A stretch of 64,000 nucleotides of DNA from Anaerolineaceae bacterium (GTDB taxonomy: Bacteria > Chloroflexota > Anaerolineae > Anaerolineales > Villigracilaceae). The stretch is from assembly GCA_009772985.1 (NCBI GenBank), contig WOUS01000006.1, positions 1-64,000 on the forward strand, in the 5' to 3' direction. Below are positions 1 to 7,765 of the stretch, one piece after another. Position 1 is the stretch's first letter, and every line of letters begins with the position of its first letter. The position numbers and the translations under genes were made by a program. The notes beneath the pieces were generated by a model. The model searched no databases and was not told the DNA's origin. It saw only the letters and a program-made list of their open reading frames with translations.

Positions 1-312
1 AGGCATACGGCGTACGCGCAGGGCCGGTTTCCGGCGCTGCCCCGGCCCGGTTTCCTGCATCCGCCGGGCAGCCCAGCGCATCGCCTGGCGGGCGCGTTCG
101 CTGGCAGGGTTGATCTTCAGGGCGCGTTCCAGGAATTCGACGCTCTCACGCGGCGCGGCCAGCCCGGCCAGGATGAGCCAGGGTTCCTCCAGGTCCGGGG
201 CGAGGGCGGCCGCCATTTCCGCCCAGCGGCGGGCTGCGCCGCTGTCGCCTTGCCGGATGGCTTGCCAGGCATTGCGGATGGACTGGCGGGCGGCGGATGG
301 GTCGGGGTTCAT
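1..312 (-). CDS. TPR-like N-terminal protein, cut by the window edge
   Basis: The minus-strand frame begins MNPDPSAARQSIRNAWQAIR and runs open to the window edge, so only about the first 104 residues are seen. The visible part is rich in Ala, Arg and Trp. It has an ALKINP-type turn after paired helices, which resembles a tetratricopeptide unit. Its ATG overlaps the amidase stop as ATGA, so the two genes are probably translationally coupled. That makes a cell-wall role plausible, but it is inferred only from the neighbour. The C-terminal domain, which would decide the function, lies outside the window. Confidence 0.6.
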   Translation of the reverse strand, partial: MNPDPSAARQSIRNAWQAIRQGDSGAARRWAEMAAALAPDLEEPWLILAGLAAPRESVEFLERALKINPASERARQAMRWAARRMQETGPGQRRKPALRVRRMP

Positions 313-1094
313 GGGGAGGCTGCGGACGTGGGGGTGGCAACCACGTTCTCGTTGTTCACGTAGCAGAGGATGCCGGCCACGATGCCGTCCGCGATGAGAT
401 CGGGGCGCTGGGTCAGGATGGTGTAGTCCTTGTTCAGGAAGCCGGTCTCGATGATGACGGCGTTGGTGGCGGGGTCAACTTCGTGGAAGGAGTGGTAGTC
501 CGTCATGTCAATGGTAATGCTCCCCGCGTGGAAGGGCAGGCCGGTGACGGCCGCGTAGCGGGTAGTCAGGCAGGCGATCAGGCGGGCGGAGAGTTGCGAA
601 TCGCGGCTGTAGGAGGAGGCGGCCACCTTGAAGCCGGTGGCGTTTTCATTGATGTAATCGCACGAATCGTTGTGGATGGAGACGAGCAGGGGGGCGTTGT
701 AACCTTCGAGGAGCGGGTCGAATTCCTGCAGCAGGTCCACGTTGTAGCCGAGGGCGGTCAGTTTTTGCTGGACGAGGCTGGCAATGTTCAGGTTGACTTC
801 CGCCTCGGTCGTCCCGTCCGGGCAGACGGCGCCCGGGTCGTTGCCCCAGTGGCCGGAAACGATCCCGATTTGGAACGGCTGGCCGGAGGGCTGGGTGGCT
901 GCGCCGGAGGGGGGCTGCGGGGTGAGCAGCAGGTCCAGTTTCCCGCCCCAGTCGGCGGTGAGCAGGTCCGGCGGGAATCCGGTGAACAGGGTCGCCAGGA
1001 TGATGGCGACGCTGAGCGTGGTCTGCAGGATGCGGCCGGTGGGGATTCCGCTGCGGCGGTGGAAGGACGGGGGGAGGGAGGCAGGCGATTCCAT
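309..1094 (-). CDS. N-acetylmuramoyl-L-alanine amidase (Amidase_3 type), membrane-anchored
   Basis: About 261 residues. A hydrophobic segment near residues 18-40 is probably an uncleaved anchor or signal peptide. The catalytic domain has the Amidase_3 zinc-site pattern: GHWGNDPGAV, a Glu in TTEAEVNLNIA, the His of SIHND, and the catalytic Glu in IIETGFLNKD. The family cleaves the amide bond between muramic acid and the stem peptide, outside the membrane. I chose the ATG at 1094. A longer TTG start 11 codons upstream is possible but has no better ribosome site. The stop overlaps the next gene by ATGA. Confidence 0.88.
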   Translation of the reverse strand: MESPASLPPSFHRRSGIPTGRILQTTLSVAIILATLFTGFPPDLLTADWGGKLDLLLTPQPPSGAATQPSGQPFQIGIVSGHWGNDPGAVCPDGTTEAEVNLNIASLVQQKLTALGYNVDLLQEFDPLLEGYNAPLLVSIHNDSCDYINENATGFKVAASSYSRDSQLSARLIACLTTRYAAVTGLPFHAGSITIDMTDYHSFHEVDPATNAVIIETGFLNKDYTILTQRPDLIADGIVAGILCYVNNENVVATPTSAASP

Positions 1095-1185
1095 ATTCTT
1101 ACCAATAGTACCCCATTTCGAGGACAAACGGCAAGGCCGGATTTGGATTCCGCGCCGTGCGTTTTCTACGATTGGCGCTTAAATC

Positions 1186-1320
1186 GAACCGCGAAGCCGC
1201 GAAGAACGCGAAGAGATTGTCGAGGTCGCGAAGACATCCTTCGCGTCCTGAGAAAACCTTCGCGGGCGCCTGCCCTCGTTCTGTGGGGGTCGCGCCTGTG
1301 CGGTGAATCTTTCTTCGAAT
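1186..1320. repeat. Intergenic CGCGAAG-rich repeat block
   Basis: The gap between amidase and AMMECR1 holds several near copies of the unit CCGCGAAGAACGCGAAG and its complement. They are followed by a CCTGCCCTCGTTCT segment related to the 51-nt repeats at 5355 and 19421. No gene is seen here. Confidence 0.65.
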
Positions 1321-1326
1321 CCCTGC

Positions 1327-1355
1327 TTGACTCTGACGCCGCAGGATTGTATGAT
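1327..1355 (+). promoter_or_regulatory. Sigma-70-type promoter, predicted leaderless start
   Basis: TTGACT at 1327-1332, 17-nt spacer, TATGAT at 1350-1355. Exactly six bases separate the -10 box from the ATG at 1362, so transcription should start on or next to the start codon. No Shine-Dalgarno sequence fits in that space. Confidence 0.75.
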
Positions 1356-1361
1356 GGTGTC

Positions 1362-1931
1362 ATGGCAGACCGACTGACCCCCGCCGAAAAACGCACCCTG
1401 CTGGACCTGGCGCGCACCGCGCTCGAAGCCGCGGTGCGCGGGCAGCCGCTCCCGCCGCTCGACCCGGCCGCGCTGACCCCGCGCCTGCGCGCCGAGGGGG
1501 CCAGTTTCATCACGCTGACGGTTCACGGCGACCTGCGCGGCTGCATCGGCGCGCTGGAGCCGTACCAGCCGCTGGCCGACGATGTGCGCGAACACGCCGC
1601 GGCCGCCGCGCTGGAGGATTACCGCTTCCCGCCGGTGCGCCCGGACGAACTGGCGGAGATCGCCATCGAGGTCTCCAGGCTGACGGTCCCCGCGCCGCTC
1701 GACTACGCCGGTCCCGACGACCTGCTGACGAAACTCCGCCCCGGCGTGGACGGCGTCATCCTGCGCGACGGTCCGCGCCGCGCCACCTTCCTGCCGCAGG
1801 TGTGGGAGAAGATCCCCGGCAAAGCCGAGTTCCTGGCGAACCTGTGCCAAAAGATGGGCGCCGCGCCCGATACCTGGCGGAGCAAACATCTCGAAGCGCT
1901 GGTCTATCAGGTGGAAGAGTTCCACGAGTAA
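1362..1931 (+). CDS. AMMECR1-domain protein
   Basis: 189 residues matching the AMMECR1 family over its whole length. Visible family marks are the LRGCIGAL core motif, the helix following YQPLADDV, the EIAIEVSRLTVP strand and the VDGVILRDG...FLPQVWE region. AMMECR1 proteins are conserved in all domains of life, but their biochemical role is not settled; many prokaryotic copies occur beside or fused to MEMO-type domains, which are absent here. A longer open frame upstream is only the antisense of the amidase. The promoter at 1327-1355 fixes the ATG at 1362 as a likely leaderless start. Confidence 0.88.
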   Translation: MADRLTPAEKRTLLDLARTALEAAVRGQPLPPLDPAALTPRLRAEGASFITLTVHGDLRGCIGALEPYQPLADDVREHAAAAALEDYRFPPVRPDELAEIAIEVSRLTVPAPLDYAGPDDLLTKLRPGVDGVILRDGPRRATFLPQVWEKIPGKAEFLANLCQKMGAAPDTWRSKHLEALVYQVEEFHE

Positions 1932-1966
1932 AATCCAACCATCCTATTGTCAGAGGAGAATAAATC

Positions 1967-2329
1967 ATGTACGACACACCTTTCATCCCGCCGCCCCCTC
2001 CGCCCCCGCCTGCCGCGCAAAAACATTCCAGGCTGGGGATCGTCTCGCTGGTGCTCGCCATCCTTGCCATGCTGATCATGTGCGTGGATGTTGTCCTCGT
2101 TCTAGGCATCACCGGCGGCGCGAACATTCCTACAGAAGTCCAGTACCTGGATTCTGCATTGTCCTGCATTGCCGCCCTTGCGGCGCTGACCGGACTCGGC
2201 CTGGGCATTGCCGCCGTCTCCCGCAAGGATGCGAAGAAACTGTTCGGCATCCTCGGGCTGGTTTTCAATGCCGTGTACCTGCTGGTTTACTGCGGCCTGG
2301 TCGGTTTCAACGCGCTCAGCCTGTTCTAA
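1967..2329 (+). CDS. Proline-rich DUF4190-like membrane protein, copy 1
   Basis: 120 residues. It starts with a short cytoplasmic tail containing eight consecutive prolines, followed by KHSRLGIVSLVLAILAM and two or three membrane helices. A KDAKK loop precedes the last helix. This layout (proline tail, SxLGIxSLVLAIL, a second helix pair ending in LGLVFN) is that of DUF4190-like small membrane proteins of unknown function. A clear AGAGGAG ribosome site lies ten bases before the ATG. It is a tandem paralogue of the gene at 2428. Confidence 0.7.
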   Translation: MYDTPFIPPPPPPPPAAQKHSRLGIVSLVLAILAMLIMCVDVVLVLGITGGANIPTEVQYLDSALSCIAALAALTGLGLGIAAVSRKDAKKLFGILGLVFNAVYLLVYCGLVGFNALSLF

Positions 2330-2347
2330 AAGCGGGTTGCAGAACAA

Positions 2348-2376
2348 TTGTGTTTTGATGCGATTTGTTATATACT
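2348..2376 (+). promoter_or_regulatory. Promoter of the second proline-rich gene
   Basis: TTGTGT at 2348-2353, 17-nt spacer, TATACT at 2371-2376, with about 45 nt of leader before the ATG at 2428. The two paralogues therefore appear to be separately transcribed. Confidence 0.6.
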
Positions 2377-2427
2377 GAACTCTGTAAGGTCCATACTCTT
2401 TCATAATTTACATCAAAGGAGAATGCC

Positions 2428-2808
2428 ATGTATGATTCGAGTTTTCCCCCTCCCGTAGTCCCGCCCCCGCCGCCCGCGGCTTCCAAGCATTCGAAGCTTG
2501 GGATTATATCTTTCATCCTGGCTATCGTATCCATACTGCTGGTATGCTTGTTCTTCGTTTTTGCCTACTGGCTCGGCAGCAGTTCGGTATCTGGCGGCGG
2601 TGTTACCGTAATAGGCTGGGTTTTCATCTGCCTCATCAGCATCGCGACTGTGATCGGGGTCGTGCTGGGCATTGTTGCGCTTACTCAGAAGCCCCAGAGT
2701 AAAGTTTTTGCCATACTCGGCCTGGTTTTCAATTCGCTGATATTGATTGGCTTCTGCCTCTTCATGCTCTTTGCCGTATTTTTAGCGGCATCGATGATGA
2801 GCTATTAG
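2428..2808 (+). CDS. Proline-rich DUF4190-like membrane protein, copy 2
   Basis: 126 residues with the same plan as copy 1. The proline-rich start is MYDSSFPPPVVPPPPP, then KHSKLGIISFILAIVSILL, a second helix with a basic TQKPQSK loop, and a final helix pair. Both copies share the N-terminal MYD and the LGLVFN sequence before the last helix, so they arose by tandem duplication. The ribosome site is AAAGGAGA. Its own promoter and a strong terminator at 2819-2847 bound the transcript. Function is unknown. Confidence 0.7.
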   Translation: MYDSSFPPPVVPPPPPAASKHSKLGIISFILAIVSILLVCLFFVFAYWLGSSSVSGGGVTVIGWVFICLISIATVIGVVLGIVALTQKPQSKVFAILGLVFNSLILIGFCLFMLFAVFLAASMMSY

Positions 2809-2818
2809 TCGTAACATC

Positions 2819-2847
2819 CTGCCCCGGCGATGAACCGGGGCAGTTTT
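2819..2847 (+). terminator. Intrinsic terminator
   Basis: A 9-bp GC stem, CTGCCCCGG / CCGGGGCAG, with a 7-base loop and a TTTT tail. It follows the stop of the proline-rich gene and abuts the convergent ThyX-like stop codon. Confidence 0.85.
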
Positions 2848-4286
2848 CATAAAAATTGCTCTTCGATGCCCTGCCAGGTCTCGCCCTCCGGCAGGCGCAT
2901 GGATTTTGCCAGCAGGGGATGGACGCGGCGGATCTCCTCCGCCACGCGTTGCGCCACACGCCGGATCGAGAAGTGGGCGTTGGCCGCCGAGCGCAGCCGG
3001 CAGAAGGCAAACGCTTCCCGCAAGTTCATGCTGAACAGGACACGCCGGTTGAACCCGTTGGGGACAACGTAACCGGCGATGTGTGGATTCCAGTCCGCCA
3101 GTTTTTCGTACGTTTCCGCGGCCGCGTCCATGGCGGCACGGTAGCGGACCTCGAACCCGGCCTCCACGATCCGGCGCGGGAGCGCGTACCCGAGCCGCGC
3201 GGTCAGCGCCTGCGGCGTCTGCGTCATCATGCGGTGGCGTTTGAACTCGGCGTATCCGCCCTGGTCGAGAATCAGGTCGAACGTGTAGGAAGTGTGTTCC
3301 AGTTCGCGCAGGGGCGTGTCGTGGCGGCCCAGCCGGCCGAGCAGGGATTCGGCCAACTGGCCGCGTCCGGCCTCCGTCATCGCGCGGACGTGTTCCAGCG
3401 CGGCGGCGTAGTCCATCCCGCCGAAGCGGTACAGCGCCGCGGCCAGCGCCTTCGTCTCGCCCTCGGGATCGTAGTGGATCAATTGACACCAATTAACCGC
3501 GGAGCACGCCGAGTCCGCGGAGATTAATTTATGGTTTTCTCCGCGCTCTTCGCGTTCTCCGCGGTAAAACTCTTCGCTGGTTTCGGTAAGGTATGGCACA
3601 GCCTCGGCATATTTCACCAGTGTCGGGACCTCGGCCTTGGCCACACGCCGGACTTCCTCGCCGATGGCGCGCACCTCCGCCAGCGGGTGCGACAGCATCT
3701 TGCGGATGGCGTTCTCCAGCACGCGGGCGTTGGCGGTCATGCCGACGTTGGCGAGCGAGGCCGCCGGGAGCAGGAAGCGGCACGAGTCCACATATTGCGA
3801 GCGGATGCGGCGGTCGTAGGCTTCCTCGTTCTCGTCCTCCCGGCGCGGACTCTGCTTCTCGGCCAGCGCGCGCACCGGAGCCAGCGAGTCGGCGTAGGTT
3901 TGGAAGAGCAGGCGGCAGGTCCGCACCGTTTCGGCGCGCAGGGGATGCCCGTCCAGTTCCGGCGGGACGAAGAAGTCGTCCGCTCCCCATTTCTGGTAAC
4001 GGGTGGATTTCTCCGTGTACGACGCCAGCCGGTTCGACTCGATGCACTCCACCGCCAGGCGCGAGACGTTCTCGATGGCGATGTGCAGGACGGCATGTTC
4101 GGCCACCGAGGCGTGACCGTATCCGACCACCCATTTCTCGTGGAATTCTGCGGATTGCTCGCCGCTCAGTCCAGCGGCGATGTCGCGGAAGGATTCCGGC
4201 GATCGCGAGGTTTTCGCGAAGGTGACGGCGATGGTTTCGGGGCTGAGTTCTTTGGGGGAGAGGAGGTAGATGGCGCGAGGAGGCAT
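2847..4286 (-). CDS. Two-domain ThyX-like (FAD-dependent thymidylate synthase family) protein
   Basis: 479 residues, about twice the usual ThyX length, made of two ThyX-like halves. Residues ~83-97 read SNRLASYTEKSTRYQ, keeping the Ser, Glu and Arg-Tyr side of the ThyX motif RHRxxSxNExSxRY but not its leading RH. Residues ~347-361 read KRHRMMTQTPQALTA, keeping RHR but losing the Ser and Arg-Tyr side. The second half also keeps the LRSAANAHFSIRR helix that resembles the ThyX nucleotide-binding Arg region. ThyX makes dTMP from dUMP with methylenetetrahydrofolate and FAD; whether this protein does so is uncertain. Residues ~239-265 (3490-3570) are encoded by a repeat element and look like an insertion. 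The promoter is at 4338-4366. Confidence 0.8.
   Translation of the reverse strand: MPPRAIYLLSPKELSPETIAVTFAKTSRSPESFRDIAAGLSGEQSAEFHEKWVVGYGHASVAEHAVLHIAIENVSRLAVECIESNRLASYTEKSTRYQKWGADDFFVPPELDGHPLRAETVRTCRLLFQTYADSLAPVRALAEKQSPRREDENEEAYDRRIRSQYVDSCRFLLPAASLANVGMTANARVLENAIRKMLSHPLAEVRAIGEEVRRVAKAEVPTLVKYAEAVPYLTETSEEFYRGEREERGENHKLISADSACSAVNWCQLIHYDPEGETKALAAALYRFGGMDYAAALEHVRAMTEAGRGQLAESLLGRLGRHDTPLRELEHTSYTFDLILDQGGYAEFKRHRMMTQTPQALTARLGYALPRRIVEAGFEVRYRAAMDAAAETYEKLADWNPHIAGYVVPNGFNRRVLFSMNLREAFAFCRLRSAANAHFSIRRVAQRVAEEIRRVHPLLAKSMRLPEGETWQGIEEQFL
3490..3570. repeat. In-frame repeat insertion inside the ThyX-like gene
   Basis: Multiple CTCCGCG/CGCGGAG units in opposite orientations, related to intergenic blocks at 1186 and 5355. 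They encode a low-conservation stretch, NHKLISADSACSAVN, between the two ThyX halves, with the reading frame kept. Confidence 0.65.
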
Positions 4287-4302
4287 GGGTGGCTCGTGAG
4301 AC

Positions 4303-4328
4303 GTGAAACGTAAAGCGTAAAACGTAAG
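4303..4328. repeat. AAACGTAAAGCGTAAAACGTAA repeat (family R7)
   Basis: Short AT-rich units of the pattern (G/A)CGTAAA in tandem. They lie between the -10 box and start codon of the ThyX-like gene and so form part of its leader. Other copies are at 20691, 22047 and 26625. Confidence 0.7.
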
Positions 4329-4337
4329 GTTGGGCGA

Positions 4338-4366
4338 ACTATAGATGAAAACGCCCCGGAAGTCAA
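4338..4366 (-). promoter_or_regulatory. Promoter of the ThyX-like gene
   Basis: On the minus strand TTGACT (4366-4361), 17-nt spacer, TATAGT (4343-4338). The start codon is about 52 bases further down, with the R7 repeat between. Confidence 0.75.
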
Positions 4367-4380
4367 CCAGGGCGGGATAA

Positions 4381-5301
4381 TCATTTCAGGATTGCGCGGG
4401 TGCGCTCGACATCCGCGCGGATCTGCGCCACCAGCGCCTCCGCGGACGGGAACTTCATCTCGTCGCGCAGGCGGGCGGCGAATTCCAGTTTCACTTCCTG
4501 CCCGTACAGGTCGCGGTCGAAGTCCAGCAGGTAGGCCTCCACGTTGGGCGTGGTCTTGTCGGGCGTGAAGGTGGGGTTGATGCCGATGTTCGTGGCGGAG
4601 GCGTAGCGCTCGCCCCCGACCCAGGCCCAGGTGGCGTAAATCCCGTTGGCCGGGATGAGTTTTTCGGGCGGATAGGCAACGTTGGCGGTGGGGATGTTGA
4701 TGAGATGTCCGCGCCCGTCGCCGTGGATGACCGGCCCGGCGACCGCGTACCAGCGTCCGAGCGACGCGGCCGCCTCGGACACCGCGCCGGCCGCGACCTG
4801 GGCGCGGATGGCGGTGGATGAGAGGATGCTCCCGCCGCCGCGCACCGGTTCGATCACCTCGACATCGTAGCCGAGCGTGCGGCCCAGTTCGGCGAGGCAG
4901 GCGGCGTCCCCTGCGCGGCCGCGGCCGAGGGCGAAGTCGTGGCCGACGAGCAGGCGGCGCAGGCCCAGGGTCCGCGCGACGCGGCGCATGAACTCTTCGG
5001 CGGTCTGCGCGGCGAAGGCGCGGTCGAACGCCTGGGTGATGACTGCTTCCACGCCGAGTTCGCCCAGCAACGCGGCGCGTTCCTCCGGCGTGGTCAGGCA
5101 CTTGAAATCGGTCCGGCCGCCGAGGACGATGGCGGGGTGCGGATCGAACGTCATCACCACCGCCGGGGCGGATGCGGCGCGCGCGCCGTCCACCAGGCTG
5201 CGGAGCAGGGCCTGGTGGCCGAGGTGGACGCCGTCGAACACGCCGATGGTCAGCCAGGCGTTTTTCAGCGAAAGTACGTCGAGAGAGCGGTAGTGGGGCA
5301 T
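4381..5301 (-). CDS. ribF: Bifunctional riboflavin kinase / FAD synthetase
   Basis: 306 residues, the normal RibF length. The N-terminal adenylyltransferase half has GVFDGVHLGHQALL and VVMTFDPHP. The C-terminal flavokinase half has GRWYAVAGPVIHGDGRG and the INIPTANV substrate loop, then EAYLLDFDRDLYGQEVKLEF. It converts riboflavin to FMN and FAD in the cytoplasm. I chose the ATG at 5301 (MPHYRSL); the open frame continues upstream only into repeat DNA. It is the last gene of the minus-strand nusA-to-ribF cluster, separated from truB by a repeat-filled gap of 119 bases. Confidence 0.95.
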   Translation of the reverse strand: MPHYRSLDVLSLKNAWLTIGVFDGVHLGHQALLRSLVDGARAASAPAVVMTFDPHPAIVLGGRTDFKCLTTPEERAALLGELGVEAVITQAFDRAFAAQTAEEFMRRVARTLGLRRLLVGHDFALGRGRAGDAACLAELGRTLGYDVEVIEPVRGGGSILSSTAIRAQVAAGAVSEAAASLGRWYAVAGPVIHGDGRGHLINIPTANVAYPPEKLIPANGIYATWAWVGGERYASATNIGINPTFTPDKTTPNVEAYLLDFDRDLYGQEVKLEFAARLRDEMKFPSAEALVAQIRADVERTRAILK

Positions 5302-5310
5302 GAAAAACAA

Positions 5311-5411
5311 ATGGGACGCGGATGAACGCGGATGGACGCGGATTTTAAAAGCTTTTCCGCGTTTTTCCGCGCTCGCCTGCACTCGTTCTTTGAGTGTCCG
5401 CGTCCGCTTTT
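5311..5411. repeat. Dispersed repeat containing the 51-nt TTCCGCG...GTCCGCGTCC unit
   Basis: GGACGCGGATGAACGCGGATGGACGCGG direct units are followed by the 51-nt block at 5355-5405. That block recurs at 19421-19471 with two or three mismatches. It fills the truB-ribF gap. Confidence 0.85.
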
Positions 5412-5420
5412 TAAGGTCGG

Positions 5421-6341
5421 TTACGAGAAGAAGACTTTCTTCGGCTGCCACTCGGGCGAGCCGTCTTCGGCGGCGGCCAGGTCCATGATGGCGATGAGTT
5501 CGCCCGCCATCGAGACGCCGCGCACCAGGCCGGGCTGGGCGTCGGCGGCGGCCTTGACGCGGTGGCCGTGCTTGACTTCTTCCACGTCGTCGGGGTTGAG
5601 TTCCACGGCCGGCCATTCGGCCAGGGCTTCGGCGGCCGGAATCAGGAACTGCGCCCAGTTCCCGGCGGTGAAGGCTTCCTGGATTTTGCGCAAGGGCACG
5701 GCTTCTCGCAGGCTGAAGCGGCCGGACTTGGTGCGGCGCAGGCCGACCAGGTACGCCCCGCAGCCGAGCGCCACACCCACGTCGTTCGCCAGCGAGCGGA
5801 CGTAGGTGCCGGACGAGCAGTGCACGTCAATGACCACTTCGGGCAGCGCCCATTCCAGCACTTCCAGGTGGTGGACCTGGATCTTGCGCGGCTCGAGGAT
5901 CACTTCCTCGCCCTCGCGCGCCATCTCGTAGGCTTTGCGCCCGTGCACTTTAACGGCCGAGTAGGGCGGGGGCGTCTGCTCGATCTCGCCGATGAAGCGC
6001 TTGAGCACTTCCTCGAACTGCTCCTCGGTCACGTTGACCGGGGCGCTGGGCTGGTGCGTGAAGCGCCCTTCGGCATCGAAGGTATCGGTGGCGCTGCCCA
6101 GGCGCAGGATGGCCTGGTAGCGTTTGTCGGAGGCCGAGACGAACTCGCTCAGGCGCACCGCCGGACCGACCAGCACCACCAGCACGCCGGAAGCGCGCGG
6201 GTCGAGCGTGCCGGTGTGCCCGGCGCGGCGGATGCCGGTGCCGCGGCGGATGATCTCCACCACATCGTGCGAGGTCAGGCCGACCGGCTTGTCCACGACC
6301 AGGATGCCGGAGATGGCATTGCGAATATCTTGACTTTCCAT
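5421..6341 (-). CDS. truB: tRNA pseudouridine(55) synthase
   Basis: 306 residues. TruB signatures are GILVVDKPVGLTSHDVV and the catalytic-Asp motif HTGTLDPRASGVL, then KRYQAILRLGSATDTFDAEG, YSAVKVHGRKAY and CSSGTYVRSLANDVG. The C-terminal tail resembles a small PUA-like extension. The enzyme makes the T-loop pseudouridine of tRNAs. A strong AGGAGGAAC ribosome site precedes the ATG. It lies in the conserved order infB-rbfA-nrnA-truB-ribF. Confidence 0.96.
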   Translation of the reverse strand: MESQDIRNAISGILVVDKPVGLTSHDVVEIIRRGTGIRRAGHTGTLDPRASGVLVVLVGPAVRLSEFVSASDKRYQAILRLGSATDTFDAEGRFTHQPSAPVNVTEEQFEEVLKRFIGEIEQTPPPYSAVKVHGRKAYEMAREGEEVILEPRKIQVHHLEVLEWALPEVVIDVHCSSGTYVRSLANDVGVALGCGAYLVGLRRTKSGRFSLREAVPLRKIQEAFTAGNWAQFLIPAAEALAEWPAVELNPDDVEEVKHGHRVKAAADAQPGLVRGVSMAGELIAIMDLAAAEDGSPEWQPKKVFFS

Positions 6342-6401
6342 ATGTGTTGTTCCTCCTGATTTTGACTCGACACCCCTGCGAGTTCTAAATGGGATTTTAC
6401 C

Positions 6402-7355
6402 CTATTTTTCCTGTAACGTCTTGCGCGTAGCAGCCAGGACTCTTTCCTGGACCTCGGACAGGCTGCCGTTGATCTCGGCCCCGGCTGCCGCTTTGTGCCC
6501 GCCGCCGCCGAACTGCACGGCGATGGAGGCCACGTCCACGTGCGGTTTCAATCCGCGCCACGAGATTTTGGTCTTGGTTTTGTTCTGTTCGACAAACATG
6601 ATGGCGACTTCCGCATCATCAATGGACGAGACGATGTTGATGAGGTCGGCGTCGTCGTTGCCGGTGTAGCCGGCGGCTTTGCGGTCGGCGCGCGTCAGCG
6701 CGGCCCAGACGATGCCGTCGGCAAGCGCGAGGTTGGTCAGCCCCGCGCCCCAGTATTTCGCGCCGGGGAAGGTGCGGCGGACGAGCGCGCGGTAGTAGAG
6801 CGCGCTCATATCCGCGCCGAGGGCGAGCAGGTTGGCGGCCTGGCGCAGGACTTCGGGCGTGACGTTCGAGGTGCGGAAGCCGAGCGTGTCGGTGATGAGT
6901 CCGGTCAGCAGGTTGGCGGCGATGGGAGCGGTGAGGGGGAATCCCCAGCCGGGCAGGCAGCGGGTCAGGATCGAGGCGGTGGCGACCGATTCCGGTTCGA
7001 CCAGGTTCAGGGTCCCGAACGCATCGGTGGTGGCGTGATGGTCAATCACGATGTCGGGTTTGCGGCCGTCCAGCGCGCTGCCGGTGCGTTTCAGGTCCGA
7101 GCAGTCCACGGTGACGACCAGGTCGAATTCCCCTTCGCTTTTCTTGCGGATCTGTTCGCTGCCGGGCAGGTGTTTGAGCGATGATGGGACGCCGTCCGAA
7201 AGCGCCATCTGGACCTGTTTGCCGGAATTTTGCAGGGCCAGGCCGAGCGCCAGCATGGAGCCGATGGCGTCACCGTCCGGGCGGATGTGCGAGACGATGA
7301 GCACGCGCCCGGCGGCCTGGAGGCGGGATTGGATCGCGGAATGCAGGTCAGCCAT
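6402..7355 (-). CDS. DHH/DHHA1 phosphoesterase, NrnA-like oligoribonuclease
   Basis: 317 residues. The DHH domain shows SHIRPDGDAIGSMLAL, VVTVDCSD, DHHATTDAFG and LLTGLITDTLGFR. The C-terminal DHHA1 domain ends with the GGGGHKAAAGAEI motif. NrnA-type enzymes degrade nanoRNA and can dephosphorylate pAp, using manganese. The ATG at 7355 overlaps the rbfA stop by eight bases, which favours this start and shows co-translation. The position between rbfA and truB is typical of Firmicutes- and Chloroflexi-type clusters. Confidence 0.9.
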   Translation of the reverse strand: MADLHSAIQSRLQAAGRVLIVSHIRPDGDAIGSMLALGLALQNSGKQVQMALSDGVPSSLKHLPGSEQIRKKSEGEFDLVVTVDCSDLKRTGSALDGRKPDIVIDHHATTDAFGTLNLVEPESVATASILTRCLPGWGFPLTAPIAANLLTGLITDTLGFRTSNVTPEVLRQAANLLALGADMSALYYRALVRRTFPGAKYWGAGLTNLALADGIVWAALTRADRKAAGYTGNDDADLINIVSSIDDAEVAIMFVEQNKTKTKISWRGLKPHVDVASIAVQFGGGGHKAAAGAEINGSLSEVQERVLAATRKTLQEK

Positions 7356-7698
7356 TTTTGTGCAGGTTGGCCAGGAGCCGCTCGATGTGGTCGGCGTTCT
7401 CCGGCGTGGGGTCCCAGTGGAAGCGCAGGCGCGGGAAGGCGCGCAGTTCGATGCGGGCAGACAGTGCGCGGCGCAGGAAACCGCTGGCAGATTCGAGTCC
7501 GGCCAGGATCTCGGCGCTGCGGGACGCGCCCTCGACTGCCGAGACGTAGATGTCGGCATAGGCCAGTTCCCGGTCCACTTTGGCGTCGGTGATGAAGATC
7601 TGGTGCAGGCGCGGGTCGTTGATCTCGCGGATGAGCATTTCCGAGAGTTCCTGGCGGAGGCGGTCTGCAATGCGTTCGAGTCTGACTTTGTTTGGCAT
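7348..7698 (-). CDS. rbfA: 30S ribosome-binding factor A
   Basis: 116 residues, the family length. Marks include RLERIADRLRQELSEMLIRE, INDPRLHQIFITDAKVDREL and YADIYVSAVEG, with RFHWDPTPENADHIERLL at the end. RbfA is a KH-fold protein needed for 16S rRNA 5'-end maturation and 30S assembly. I prefer the ATG at 7698 (MPNKVRLERI) over a GTG at 7716, because the extra codons fall in the palindromic repeat upstream. It overlaps the nrnA-like gene downstream. Confidence 0.95.
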   Translation of the reverse strand: MPNKVRLERIADRLRQELSEMLIREINDPRLHQIFITDAKVDRELAYADIYVSAVEGASRSAEILAGLESASGFLRRALSARIELRAFPRLRFHWDPTPENADHIERLLANLHKNG

Positions 7699-7702
7699 TT
7701 TT

Positions 7703-7760
7703 GCATCGAAGGGCACGAATTCCGCGAATTGTTTTTGGGCAATTCGTGAAATTCGATGCC
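7703..7760. repeat. Imperfect palindrome between infB and rbfA (family R11)
   Basis: Outer arms GCATCGAA / TTCGATGC enclose inner CACGAATT / AATTCGTG arms. The sequence is related to the larger element at 34501-34562. It forms nearly the entire infB-rbfA gap. Confidence 0.75.
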
Positions 7761-7765
7761 AGAGA

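Noticed and set aside
297-1361. Open frame on the plus strand joined to the AMMECR1 gene (544 codons in total)
   Set aside because: The first ~355 codons are the antisense of the amidase gene and show no protein-like pattern; AMMECR1 similarity and a promoter begin at 1362.
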